Positions 57,937-64,000 of a stretch of 64,000 bases of DNA are shown here, piece by piece (the stretch's first letter is position 1; each line of letters opens with the position of its first letter). The notes beneath the pieces are model-generated. The model was not told the origin of the DNA, ran no database searches, and saw only the letters and a program-made list of their open reading frames with translations. Origin of the DNA: Rhodococcus_G sp042879035 (GTDB lineage Bacteria > Actinomycetota > Actinomycetes > Mycobacteriales > Mycobacteriaceae); NCBI RefSeq assembly GCF_042879035.1, contig NZ_JBIAOU010000007.1, positions 190,509 to 254,508 on the forward strand. Reading direction: 5' to 3'. Position numbers and translations under genes: made by a program.

Positions 57937-58533
57937 TCAGTGCGAGGTTGCCGAACCGAGGAATTCGCTGATCTCGCGGCTCCACTGCCGGGAACGACGT
58001 CGGTTCAGCAGGGCTCGGCTGCCGAGGAACGCGGTCGTCGCGAGGATCATGGTCGACATCCAGGTGAACAGTCCGACCATGACGCCCGCGGTCGCCGCGG
58101 CGGACGCGCTGATCGGCTCGGACGCGACGTTGCCGTCACCGTCGACCCAGATCGACACCTCGGTTCCGGCGAGGGTTTCGGGCTCGACGTTCACGTCCGC
58201 GCGGTGCTCGACACCGGCGACCACCCAGCGGGCGGGGGCGGTGTCGACGCTGGTCGGGATGGTGTCCCCGGCGATCGACTGGCTCGTCGCGTCGCCGACG
58301 GTGGTGGCCGTGACCTGCCGGTACTCACTGGCCTGCTGGGCGGCGAGCGCACCCTGCCGGTCGCCGGTGAGGTTGCCGAGCCAGATCGCCAGTGGCAGCA
58401 TCACCGCCGCGAGCACTACCAGCGCGACCGCGAGGACGGCTTCGAGGCGGTCCCCACTGCGACGGAGAGGGTCGTGCCTCAACCGCAGTGATCGTCGTGT
58501 CAGTGCCGCGTATCCGCTGGCGTCCCGCCACAT
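57937..58533 (-). CDS. Rv1733c-like membrane protein with two TM helices
   Basis: 198 residues: a short basic N-terminus, TM1 (VLAVALVVLAAVMLPLAIWLGN), an extracytoplasmic domain of about 90 residues with VSIWVDGDGNVASEPIS, and TM2 (AGVMVGLFTWMSTMILATTAF) followed by a basic tail. This layout is that of the actinobacterial Rv1733c-like family, whose function is unknown. GGAGGGGG lies about seven bases before the ATG at 58533. The stop is 11 bp from the anti-anti-sigma gene. A longer frame reading in from msrA is caused by the msrA frameshift and is not real. Confidence 0.82.
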   Translation of the reverse strand: MWRDASGYAALTRRSLRLRHDPLRRSGDRLEAVLAVALVVLAAVMLPLAIWLGNLTGDRQGALAAQQASEYRQVTATTVGDATSQSIAGDTIPTSVDTAPARWVVAGVEHRADVNVEPETLAGTEVSIWVDGDGNVASEPISASAAATAGVMVGLFTWMSTMILATTAFLGSRALLNRRRSRQWSREISEFLGSATSH

Positions 58534-58676
58534 CCGAAGCCCCCCTCCTGGTCGCTCGTTACACAGGTCTCCTTCCAGAGTCGACCCGTACGCGAACAAG
58601 TTCAAGGGAAATGAGAGGTAACCCTCTGTGGCGTTCGGCACTCCATGTTTTCGCAGCGATGCGCGGCGAAACGTGT

Positions 58677-59346
58677 TCAGGCGCCGAGTCCGACCGGACA
58701 ACTGACCCCGGTCGCGTGCACCGGGCAGTAGCCGCCGGGGTTCTTCGACAGGTACTGCTGGTGGTAGTCCTCGGCGTAGTAGAAGGTCTCCAGCGGGGGC
58801 GATCTCCGTGGTGATCTCGCCGTACCCGGCCGCCGCGAGCCGGACGCCGAACGCCTCCGCGGTGGCCCGCGCGACGGCGGCCTGGGCGTCGTCGGCGGTG
58901 TAGATCGCCGACCGGTACTGCGTGCCGCGGTCGTTGCCCTGACGCATGCCCTGCGTCGGGTCGTGATTCTCCCAGAACTGCTGCAGGACGCCGGCGTACG
59001 GGATCACCTCGGGATCGAAGACCACCAGCACGACCTCGGTGTGACCGGTGCGCCCGGAGCACACCTCCTCGTAGGTCGGGTTGGGGGTGTAGCCGCCCGC
59101 GTACCCGACGGCGGTCGTGTACACGCCGTCGAGCTGCCAGAACTCCTTCTCCGCGCCCCAGAAACAGCCCATCCCGACCACCACCGACTGCAGACCGTCG
59201 GGGAACGCCGGCGTCAGGGTGTGCCCGTTGACGTGGTGGGCGGCGGGAACCGGCATCGGGTCGGGTCGCCCGGGCAGAGCCTGATCGGGCGTGACGAGGA
59301 CGGATTTGGCGGCCGCGCGGCCGAGAATGTCGTCGTACCAGGACAT
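58677..59346 (-). pseudogene. msrA: Peptide methionine sulfoxide reductase A with a single-base frameshift
   Basis: The N-terminal part, MSWYDDILGRAAAKSVL to EAFGVRLAAAGYGEITTEIAP, includes the catalytic Cys in VVGMGCFWGAEKEFW and GYAGGYTPNPTYEEVCSGRTGHTE. It ends abruptly at a CCCCC run near 58794-58798. Dropping one C restores LETFYYAEDYHQQYLSK, the resolving-Cys region NPGGYCPVHATGVSCP and a stop at 58677, giving a normal 222-residue MsrA. It reduces methionine-S-sulfoxide in proteins. A homopolymer sequencing error is likely, because every motif on both sides is conserved. Confidence 0.88.
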
Positions 59347-59355
59347 GCCCAGATG

Positions 59356-60495
59356 CTACGCGGAGCCGGCGGTGTCGGAAGGGTCGCGCTCGCGGGGCGG
59401 AGGGGCACCGATGCGTGAGGCCACCGACCCGATCCATCGTCCCATCGGGACCTCGATCCCGCGGTACAGCAGTTCCGCGGCGATCGCGGTGGCCGTCAGG
59501 AACACGACGACGGCTCCGGTCTTGCCGACGAGGGCGACGGTCCAGTCGTAGGCGCGGTACAGGATCAGCGTGTGCAGCAGGTAGATCGCGTAACTGCGGG
59601 TCCCCGTCCAGCGCACCACCGACCAGCGCGCGAGCGGGCCGTCGTAGCGGGCCAGTGCCAGCACCGCGGCGGCCACGACCGCGATCGTCCACAGGTAGCG
59701 GTCGCCGGCCCAGTAGGCCCGGATGTCGGTGGCCAGCACCACCACCTCGGCCTGCGCGAGAGCAGCGACGGAGATCCAGCGCCAGCTCGCCATCCGCGTC
59801 CACGCCAGGTAGAGGATCTGGCCCACGAACACGGCAGGCAGGGTCGCCGCGACCTTGGTGAGCATCGGCACCGAGTACGGCTGCGGGACGTACAGGTTGT
59901 AGAGCAGCACGAGGCAGCACAGCACCGCGCCGAGCACCGGCACCGCGATCGGCACCGCGCGCAGCAGCGGCCGGGTCAGGACGCTGTACACGTAGAAGAC
60001 GATCTGGACGACGAGAGTCCAGGTGACCCCGAGGACCGCGACCTCCGGTTTGAGGAAGAAGCCGCCGAGCACGAAGCTGAGCGCGGACTGCCCCGTCGTG
60101 ATGCCGTCCTGGCCGCTGAACATGCCGTTGACGCCGAGCTTGACGAGCAGGACGGCCAGCGCGATCGCCACCCACAGCGCGGGCAGCAGCCGGCCGATCC
60201 GGTTCACCAGGAACCGGCCGGGAGGGTGGCGCAGGACCGAGGCGGTGAGCAGCAACCCGGTCAGCATCATGAAGATCGCGACACCGAGGAACGACAGGTG
60301 CTGGTTGAGTCCCAGCCCCGCGACGAGCGTCGCGTACACCGCGTCGATCAGCCACCAGCCGGTGCCGAGGTCGTCGATCAGGTAGTACGAGATGTGCGAG
60401 TAGAGGACGGCGAGCACCGCCAGCGAGCGGAGCAGGTTGGCCCCACCGAATCGGAGTCGTCGCCCCCGCGTGAGGACGGCGGCCGATTCGTGCAT
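59356..60495 (-). CDS. Acyltransferase family 3 membrane protein
   Basis: 379 residues with about ten TM helices: LRSLAVLAVLYSHISYYL contains the active-site His, FLGVAIFMMLTGLLLTASVLR the F-x-F/I-M-x-SG-like region, then RIGRLLPALWVAI, WTLVVQIVFYVYS and SYAIYLLHTLILYRAYDW. Family 3 enzymes O-acylate sugars or glycolipids at the membrane, for example in cell-envelope glycans. The ATG at 60495 has only a weak ribosome site. It lies 9 bp before msrA and is divergent from sodA. The donor and acceptor are unknown. Confidence 0.87.
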   Translation of the reverse strand: MHESAAVLTRGRRLRFGGANLLRSLAVLAVLYSHISYYLIDDLGTGWWLIDAVYATLVAGLGLNQHLSFLGVAIFMMLTGLLLTASVLRHPPGRFLVNRIGRLLPALWVAIALAVLLVKLGVNGMFSGQDGITTGQSALSFVLGGFFLKPEVAVLGVTWTLVVQIVFYVYSVLTRPLLRAVPIAVPVLGAVLCCLVLLYNLYVPQPYSVPMLTKVAATLPAVFVGQILYLAWTRMASWRWISVAALAQAEVVVLATDIRAYWAGDRYLWTIAVVAAAVLALARYDGPLARWSVVRWTGTRSYAIYLLHTLILYRAYDWTVALVGKTGAVVVFLTATAIAAELLYRGIEVPMGRWIGSVASRIGAPPPRERDPSDTAGSA

Positions 60496-60696
60496 CGCCC
60501 AATATTAAGGTTTCGTTCACGTTCGAGACGAATTCGAGGTCACTGGGAAGCCGTCCCGTCACCGGAATGCAACGAGTCCCGGGCGCGTGTTCGCAAATAT
60601 TGCGGACCGTGTACCAATGAGCTTGGGTTAGAGCCCGAGAACGATCGAAAAAAGGTACACGCCGGGCGTCCCCACGCCCATAAGGAAGGGACCGAA

Positions 60697-61320
60697 GTGT
60701 CTGTCTACAGCCTGCCTGAACTGCCCTACGACTACGCCGCCCTCGAGCCGCACATCTCCGGCAAGATCATGGAGCTGCACCACGACAAGCACCACGCCGC
60801 GTACGTCACCGGCGCCAACACCGCCCTCGAGAAGCTCGCCGAGCTTCGTGAGGCCGACGCCCTCGCTCCCGTGGTGAACCTGCACGAGAAGAACCTGGCG
60901 TTCCACCTCGGTGGCCACACCAACCACACGGTGTTCTGGAACAACCTCTCCCCGAACGGTGGCGACAAGCCGGAGGGCGAGCTGGCCGCGGCGATCGACG
61001 ACCAGTTCGGCAGCTTCGACGCGTTCCGCAGCCACTTCTCGGCCAACGCCAACGCCATCCAGGGCTCCGGCTGGTCCATCCTGGCCTGGGACTCCATCGG
61101 TCAGCGGCTGATCATCGTCCAGCTGTACGACCAGCAGGGCAACATCTCCATCGGCCTGACCCCGCTGCTGCTGCTCGACATGTGGGAGCACGCCTTCTAC
61201 CTCGACTACCAGAACGTCAAGGCCGACTACGTCAAGGCATTCTGGAACATCGTGAACTGGGCGGACGTCTCCGCGCGCTTCGAGAAGGCCCGCACCGCCA
61301 CCGCCGGCCTGATTGCCTGA
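60697..61320 (+). CDS. sodA: Superoxide dismutase (Mn/Fe family)
   Basis: 207 residues. Metal ligands are H28 (IMELHHDKHH), H77 (GGHTNHTVFW), D161 and H165 (LLDMWEHAFYLDY). Gln in the YDQQGN stretch (146-147) favours Mn or cambialistic use over the His of the iron-type mycobacterial SodA, though this is not decisive. It dismutes superoxide; no signal peptide, but relatives are exported. AAGGAAGG lies upstream of the GTG at 60697. A strong intrinsic terminator follows. In M. tuberculosis sodA (Rv3846) lies a few genes from bfrB and glpQ1, as here. Confidence 0.96.
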   Translation: MSVYSLPELPYDYAALEPHISGKIMELHHDKHHAAYVTGANTALEKLAELREADALAPVVNLHEKNLAFHLGGHTNHTVFWNNLSPNGGDKPEGELAAAIDDQFGSFDAFRSHFSANANAIQGSGWSILAWDSIGQRLIIVQLYDQQGNISIGLTPLLLLDMWEHAFYLDYQNVKADYVKAFWNIVNWADVSARFEKARTATAGLIA

Positions 61321-61373
61321 CGCACCGTGACCCTCTCGGTCCCGCGGAGGGCCGAGAGGCCGGACGGCCGACT

Positions 61374-61409
61374 CCGATCGCCGCGCCCGTTCCCGGGCGC
61401 GGCGATCGG
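61374..61409 (+). terminator. Intrinsic terminator of sodA
   Basis: A perfect 16-base stem, CCGATCGCCGCGCCCG (61374-61389) with its complement (61394-61409), a 4-base loop, and a CGTTTTCG tail with a short U-run. It lies 54 bp after the sodA stop. Confidence 0.9.
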
Positions 61410-61456
61410 CGTTTTCGTGGGGTCTCAAACGGCGCGCGGAGTCGTATCGTGAAGTG

Positions 61457-62302
61457 ATGACCGTGACGGTGGACACACTGGTCGAGGGGCTCGCATTACC
61501 GGTGGGCGCGCGCTGGCGAGCCGGGCACCTGTGGTTCTCCGATTTCTTCCTCCGCACCGTGTTCGCATACGACCCCGCCAGCGCCGCCGTGAACACCGTC
61601 GCCGAGGTCCCCGGCAGGCCCGGCGGCGTGGGCTTCCTGCCCGACGGACGACTGCTCGTCGCGTCCGCCCTCGACCGCCTGCTTCTGCGCCGCGAAGCCG
61701 ACGGCACCGTGCTCGTCCACGCGGATCTCGCGGGTGTCACCACCCATCCACTGGCGGACGTGTGCGTCGACGCCCGGGGCCGCGCCTACGTCGGCAGCCG
61801 CGGCGAGAGCGACTCCCCGACCGTGACCGCCGACCTGGCGATGGTCGAAGCGGACGGATCCGTCCACGACGTCGCGGGCGCCCTGACCTGCGCCGGGGGC
61901 ATCGTGGTCAGCGCGGACGGCAGCACCCTCACGGTGGCCGAGACTCGCGCCGCTCCGGCCCGGCTGACCGCCTTCACGATCGATCCGGACGGCAGCCTCG
62001 CGCAGCAACGGGTCTTCGCCGAGTTCGACGAGGACATCCGGCCCGAGGGGCTCGCGATCGACGCCGAGGACGGCATCTGGGTCGCGTCACCGGCGACCTC
62101 CGACGTGCTGCGCCTCGACGCCGACGGCGTGGTCAGCGAGCGACTCACGGTCCGGCGTCCCTGTGCGGTCGCCCTCGGCGGCGAGGACGGCCGTGACCTG
62201 TTCGTGTGCACGTCCGGGAGCACGGTGGAGGAGGACGCGATCGCGGACCTCGCCGGCACGGTTCTTCGACTGCGGGTGGGCGTCCCGGGCGCCGGGGCCT
62301 GA
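61457..62302 (+). CDS. SMP-30/gluconolactonase-like beta-propeller protein
   Basis: 281 residues with repeated propeller strands: ARWRAGHLWFSDFFLRTVFAYDP, GRPGGVGFLPDGRLLVASALDRLLLRRE, DVCVDARGRAYVGSRGES, TCAGGIVVSADGSTLTVAET and RPEGLAIDAEDGIWVASPATSDVLR. The Glu near the N-terminus of typical SMP-30 proteins is replaced by Ala-Arg here (PVGARWRAG), while the Asn/Asp metal residues later look conserved. It probably hydrolyses a sugar lactone or another ester. ATG 61457; a GTG one codon earlier is possible. Single gene between two terminator-like regions. Confidence 0.85.
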   Translation: MTVTVDTLVEGLALPVGARWRAGHLWFSDFFLRTVFAYDPASAAVNTVAEVPGRPGGVGFLPDGRLLVASALDRLLLRREADGTVLVHADLAGVTTHPLADVCVDARGRAYVGSRGESDSPTVTADLAMVEADGSVHDVAGALTCAGGIVVSADGSTLTVAETRAAPARLTAFTIDPDGSLAQQRVFAEFDEDIRPEGLAIDAEDGIWVASPATSDVLRLDADGVVSERLTVRRPCAVALGGEDGRDLFVCTSGSTVEEDAIADLAGTVLRLRVGVPGAGA

Positions 62303-62409
62303 CCGCGGCTGGCACTCCACCCGAGTTGTCTGCCAGCGATTTCGGGCGCATTCTGGAGGTATCCGCCGGCAGCGTCGCCGGAACGAGCGACCACGGTCAG
62401 GGGGCGGGC

Positions 62410-62937
62410 ATGAGCAGAAGTGAATACATCGGGGTGTCGCCCTTCCACGCCGCGGGTGCACTGCGCGGCTTCGTCATCTCGGGCCGGTGGCCGGACACCA
62501 CCAAGGAATGGGCCCAGCTACTGGTGCTCGCGGTGCGGGTGGCCTCGGTGCCGGGATTGCTCTCCACATCAACGGTTTTCGGTGCTCACGAGGATCTTCC
62601 GGACGACCCGCTGCCCGACACGGTGGGCCTGGTCGTCGCCGAGGGTCCGGTGATCGGCGAATCCGCGGTCACACCAGGATATTTCGCGGACCACCAGCCG
62701 CCGGCCCTGATGATGCTGCATCCGCCGTCCGAGACGGTGCCGTCGCTACCGGAGTGCGTGGGCGCGGCGTCGGGCTGCGTCCTGCTGCCGGGCCTCCCGC
62801 ACCTCGGACTCGACCACCGCGCGGCCTGGGTGGAGACGGAGGCCGACGGCACGGTGACGTCGCTGGTGAGCCGAGTGAGCCTCGACCCCGCGAGCGACCC
62901 CGACACCGCGATTTTGGCGATGCTGCTCGCCGCCTGA
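62410..62937 (+). CDS. Conserved hypothetical protein
   Basis: 175 residues starting MSRSEYIGVSPFHAAGALRGFVISGRWPDTTKEWAQLLVLAVRVASVPGLL. I do not recognise the family. It has no signal peptide, clear TM helix or metal motif; a central HQPPALMMLHPPSETVP stretch is Pro/His-rich, and the end LDPASDPDTAILAMLLAA is helical. A GGGGGCGGGC run precedes the ATG. It lies between the SMP-30 gene and the riboswitch-controlled carrier. Composition fits real coding sequence. Confidence 0.6.
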   Translation: MSRSEYIGVSPFHAAGALRGFVISGRWPDTTKEWAQLLVLAVRVASVPGLLSTSTVFGAHEDLPDDPLPDTVGLVVAEGPVIGESAVTPGYFADHQPPALMMLHPPSETVPSLPECVGAASGCVLLPGLPHLGLDHRAAWVETEADGTVTSLVSRVSLDPASDPDTAILAMLLAA

Positions 62938-63017
62938 CCGGCACCGGAAGTTCAGAGTTCGGGTTGCCAAACTTGTTGCGCTGGTTGGCAATTTCGTGAT
63001 CGATGGGTAATCTTTCG

Positions 63018-63115
63018 GACAGCGAAGGGGAGTAGCCCGCAATCGCGTAGTCGACACACTGGCCTCACGGCCCGGCTGCGTGAACCGGAATCCGGTGGGC
63101 GAGACCTTCGGTCGT
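63018..63115 (+). ncRNA. yybP-ykoY manganese riboswitch
   Basis: The leader contains the two hallmark segments of this class, GAAGGGGAGTAGCCC at 63024-63038 and GGGCGAGACCTTCGG at 63098-63112. P1 pairs CGAAGG (63023-63028) with CCTTCG (63105-63110). Between them GC-rich hairpins (CGGCCCGGCTGCG, CCGGAATCCGG) fit the P2-P4 arms. It ends 75 bp before a TMEM165/GDT1-type carrier, a gene family commonly controlled by this riboswitch. Mn2+ binding should raise carrier expression. Confidence 0.88.
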
Positions 63116-63189
63116 CGACGCACCCCGCGTTCGGCGACCGGAGGAAGTTCCCGGAAATTCCTCCGACACCCGAACGGAGGAACCCCATC

Positions 63190-63978
63190 GTGCTTGCCGC
63201 GCTACTGCTGAGCTTCGGCGTCATCTTCGTGGCCGAACTCGGCGACAAGTCCCAGCTGATGGCGATGACATTCGCACTGCGTTACCGGTGGTGGGTGGTC
63301 ATCGGCGGCATCACGGTCGCCACCACCGTCGTGCACCTGGTTTCGGTCGCGGTCGGCCACTACCTCGGCGTCGCCATCCCGACGCATCTCATCAGCATCC
63401 TGGGCGGGCTGGCATTCGTGTTCTTCGCGGCCTGGACGCTGCGTGGCGACAGCCTCAGCGAGGACGAGCAGGGCAAGGCCGGACGCGTCGGGACCTCGGC
63501 GTTCCTCGCGGTCGCGTCGGCGTTCTTCCTCGCCGAACTCGGCGACAAGACGATGCTCGCGACCGTCACCCTCGCCGCCGACAACGACTGGGTCGGGGTG
63601 TGGATCGGCTCGACGGTCGGCATGGTCGCCGCCGACGCCCTGGCCATCGTCGTCGGCGCGGTCCTCGGCAAGCACCTGCCGGAACGGTTCATCCAGCTCG
63701 CCGCCTCGACCCTGTTCCTCGTCTTCGGTGTGCTTCTCCTCCTCGAAGGACTCCTCCCGGGATCCCCCGCCGGCCCGATCGCCGCGGCGTCGATCCTGGT
63801 TGTCGCCGCAGTGGCCGGGGCCGTCCACTGGTCCCGCTCCCGCTCCCGCTCCCTCCCCGACCCCGCCCCACCGGCTGAAGGTGGCCTTCGTGCCGCTGAT
63901 CCGAGCGTGAACTGGTCCCCGGAAGTTGGACTGGGTAATCGGAAGCCTAGGCGGCGAGGGCTTGGGCCCGGTATGTGA
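63190..63978 (+). CDS. TMEM165/GDT1-family cation (Mn2+) transporter, 3' end altered by an IS element
   Basis: 262 residues as read. Two inverted repeats each carry the family motif: VAELGDKSQLMAMTFALRYR and LAELGDKTMLATVTLAADN, with six TM helices in all. GDT1 proteins exchange Mn2+ or Ca2+ for protons and protect from Mn excess. GGAGG lies nine bases before the GTG at 63190. The transport core ends near residue 220. The last 23 codons (from about 63909) are read through the terminus of an IS3-family element, so the natural C-terminus has been replaced, probably without loss of function (inference). Confidence 0.88.
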   Translation: MLAALLLSFGVIFVAELGDKSQLMAMTFALRYRWWVVIGGITVATTVVHLVSVAVGHYLGVAIPTHLISILGGLAFVFFAAWTLRGDSLSEDEQGKAGRVGTSAFLAVASAFFLAELGDKTMLATVTLAADNDWVGVWIGSTVGMVAADALAIVVGAVLGKHLPERFIQLAASTLFLVFGVLLLLEGLLPGSPAGPIAAASILVVAAVAGAVHWSRSRSRSLPDPAPPAEGGLRAADPSVNWSPEVGLGNRKPRRRGLGPGM

Positions 63979-64000
63979 CCGGGCTCAAGCCGTCGAGCTT
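63909..64000. mobile_element. IS3-family insertion sequence, one end (runs off the window)
   Basis: The sequence TGAACTGGTCCCCGGAAG at 63909 has the TG-start and composition of an IS3-family terminal inverted repeat. 39 bases further in is the stop codon of a transposase oriented towards this end, the normal layout of an IS3 right end. The rest, including the other inverted repeat and target duplication, lies beyond 64000. Confidence 0.72.
63948..64000 (-). CDS. IS3-family transposase OrfB, C-terminal fragment
   Basis: The minus strand reads LDGLSPVTYRAQALAA then TAG (63948-63950), the common C-terminal end of IS3-group OrfB integrase-type transposases (LNGLSPxxYR). Only 17 residues lie in the window, so neither the DDE residues nor intactness can be checked. 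Confidence 0.75.

Noticed and set aside
57937..59346. A single 469-codon frame apparently fusing MsrA to a two-TM membrane protein
   Set aside because: The join results from a one-base frameshift in msrA; the membrane protein has its own ATG and ribosome site at 58533, and the intervening residues are non-conserved.
1..64000. CRISPR arrays, tRNA or rRNA genes, prophage
   Set aside because: No regularly spaced repeats, cloverleaf-like sequences, rRNA motifs or phage structural genes were seen on reading both strands, though faint tRNAs could be missed without a covariance search.

Overview
The window looks like a chromosomal segment of a Rhodococcus-type actinobacterium (R. opacus/jostii-like). 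The DNA is very GC-rich with strong G/C third-position bias, GTG starts and ATGA/GTGA gene overlaps are frequent, and the gene families are typical of the group: CaiB CoA-transferases, F420-dependent LLM oxidoreductases, IdeR-type iron boxes, GAF-ANTAR regulators, LytR-CpsA-Psr and DUF5926. The assignment rests on protein families and gene order recalled from memory; no database was searched.

Region 1 (1 to about 34.4 kb) is a large catabolic island, mostly on the minus strand. It contains an MHS-type transporter; a CoA-ester operon (SnoaL-like protein, DUF35, Cys-less thiolase-like protein, aldehyde dehydrogenase, tandem-fused CoA-transferase); a second operon (enoyl-CoA hydratase, LLM oxidoreductase, second Cys-less thiolase-like protein) divergent from a short-chain dehydrogenase; a compact ethanolamine operon (permease, eutB, eutC); an acyl-CoA ligase/dehydrogenase pair; a six-gene operon with an acyl-CoA ligase, an aromatic-acid-type MFS carrier, three different molybdopterin oxidoreductases and a ferredoxin/FAD reductase fusion; and a Rieske oxygenase operon with enoyl-CoA hydratase, thioesterase and CoA-transferase. 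Six of the promoter regions carry the same 17-bp dyad (ACC-N11-GGT, core close to AATGCCTTTA). One copy lies between the Rieske operon and a divergent TetR gene. I infer that this TetR protein controls the whole island as one regulon for import, CoA activation, hydroxylation and retro-aldol/thiolytic breakdown of an aromatic or polycyclic acid.

Region 2 (about 34.4 to 44.1 kb) is housekeeping: phosphatase, pheA, an iron-box-controlled DUF2470 protein, HEAT protein, two coupled GAF-ANTAR regulators preceded by a 15-codon leader ORF, CPBP protease, LytR-CpsA-Psr and ferritin. Together with the glycerophosphodiesterase, DUF4328 protein and sodA further on, it follows the order I recall for M. 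tuberculosis Rv3837c to Rv3846.

Region 3 (44.1 to 53.2 kb) interrupts that block. It holds a lactate-utilisation operon (GntR plus lutABC, with two perfect palindromic operators), a 10-N assembly gap flanked by poly-G/poly-C artefact, and a TetR-controlled beta-oxidation operon (ligase with a frameshift, acyl-CoA dehydrogenase, thiolase).

Region 4 (53.2 to 64 kb) has DUF5926, glycerophosphodiesterase, DUF4328, rhodanese, a DnaA-box cluster, an LLM oxidoreductase, a broken anti-sigma/anti-anti-sigma pair, a frameshifted msrA, an acyltransferase, sodA, an SMP-30 protein, and a TMEM165/GDT1 carrier under a yybP-ykoY manganese riboswitch. The carrier's 3' end runs into the terminus of an IS3-family element at the right edge. 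No rRNA, tRNA, CRISPR or phage genes were seen.
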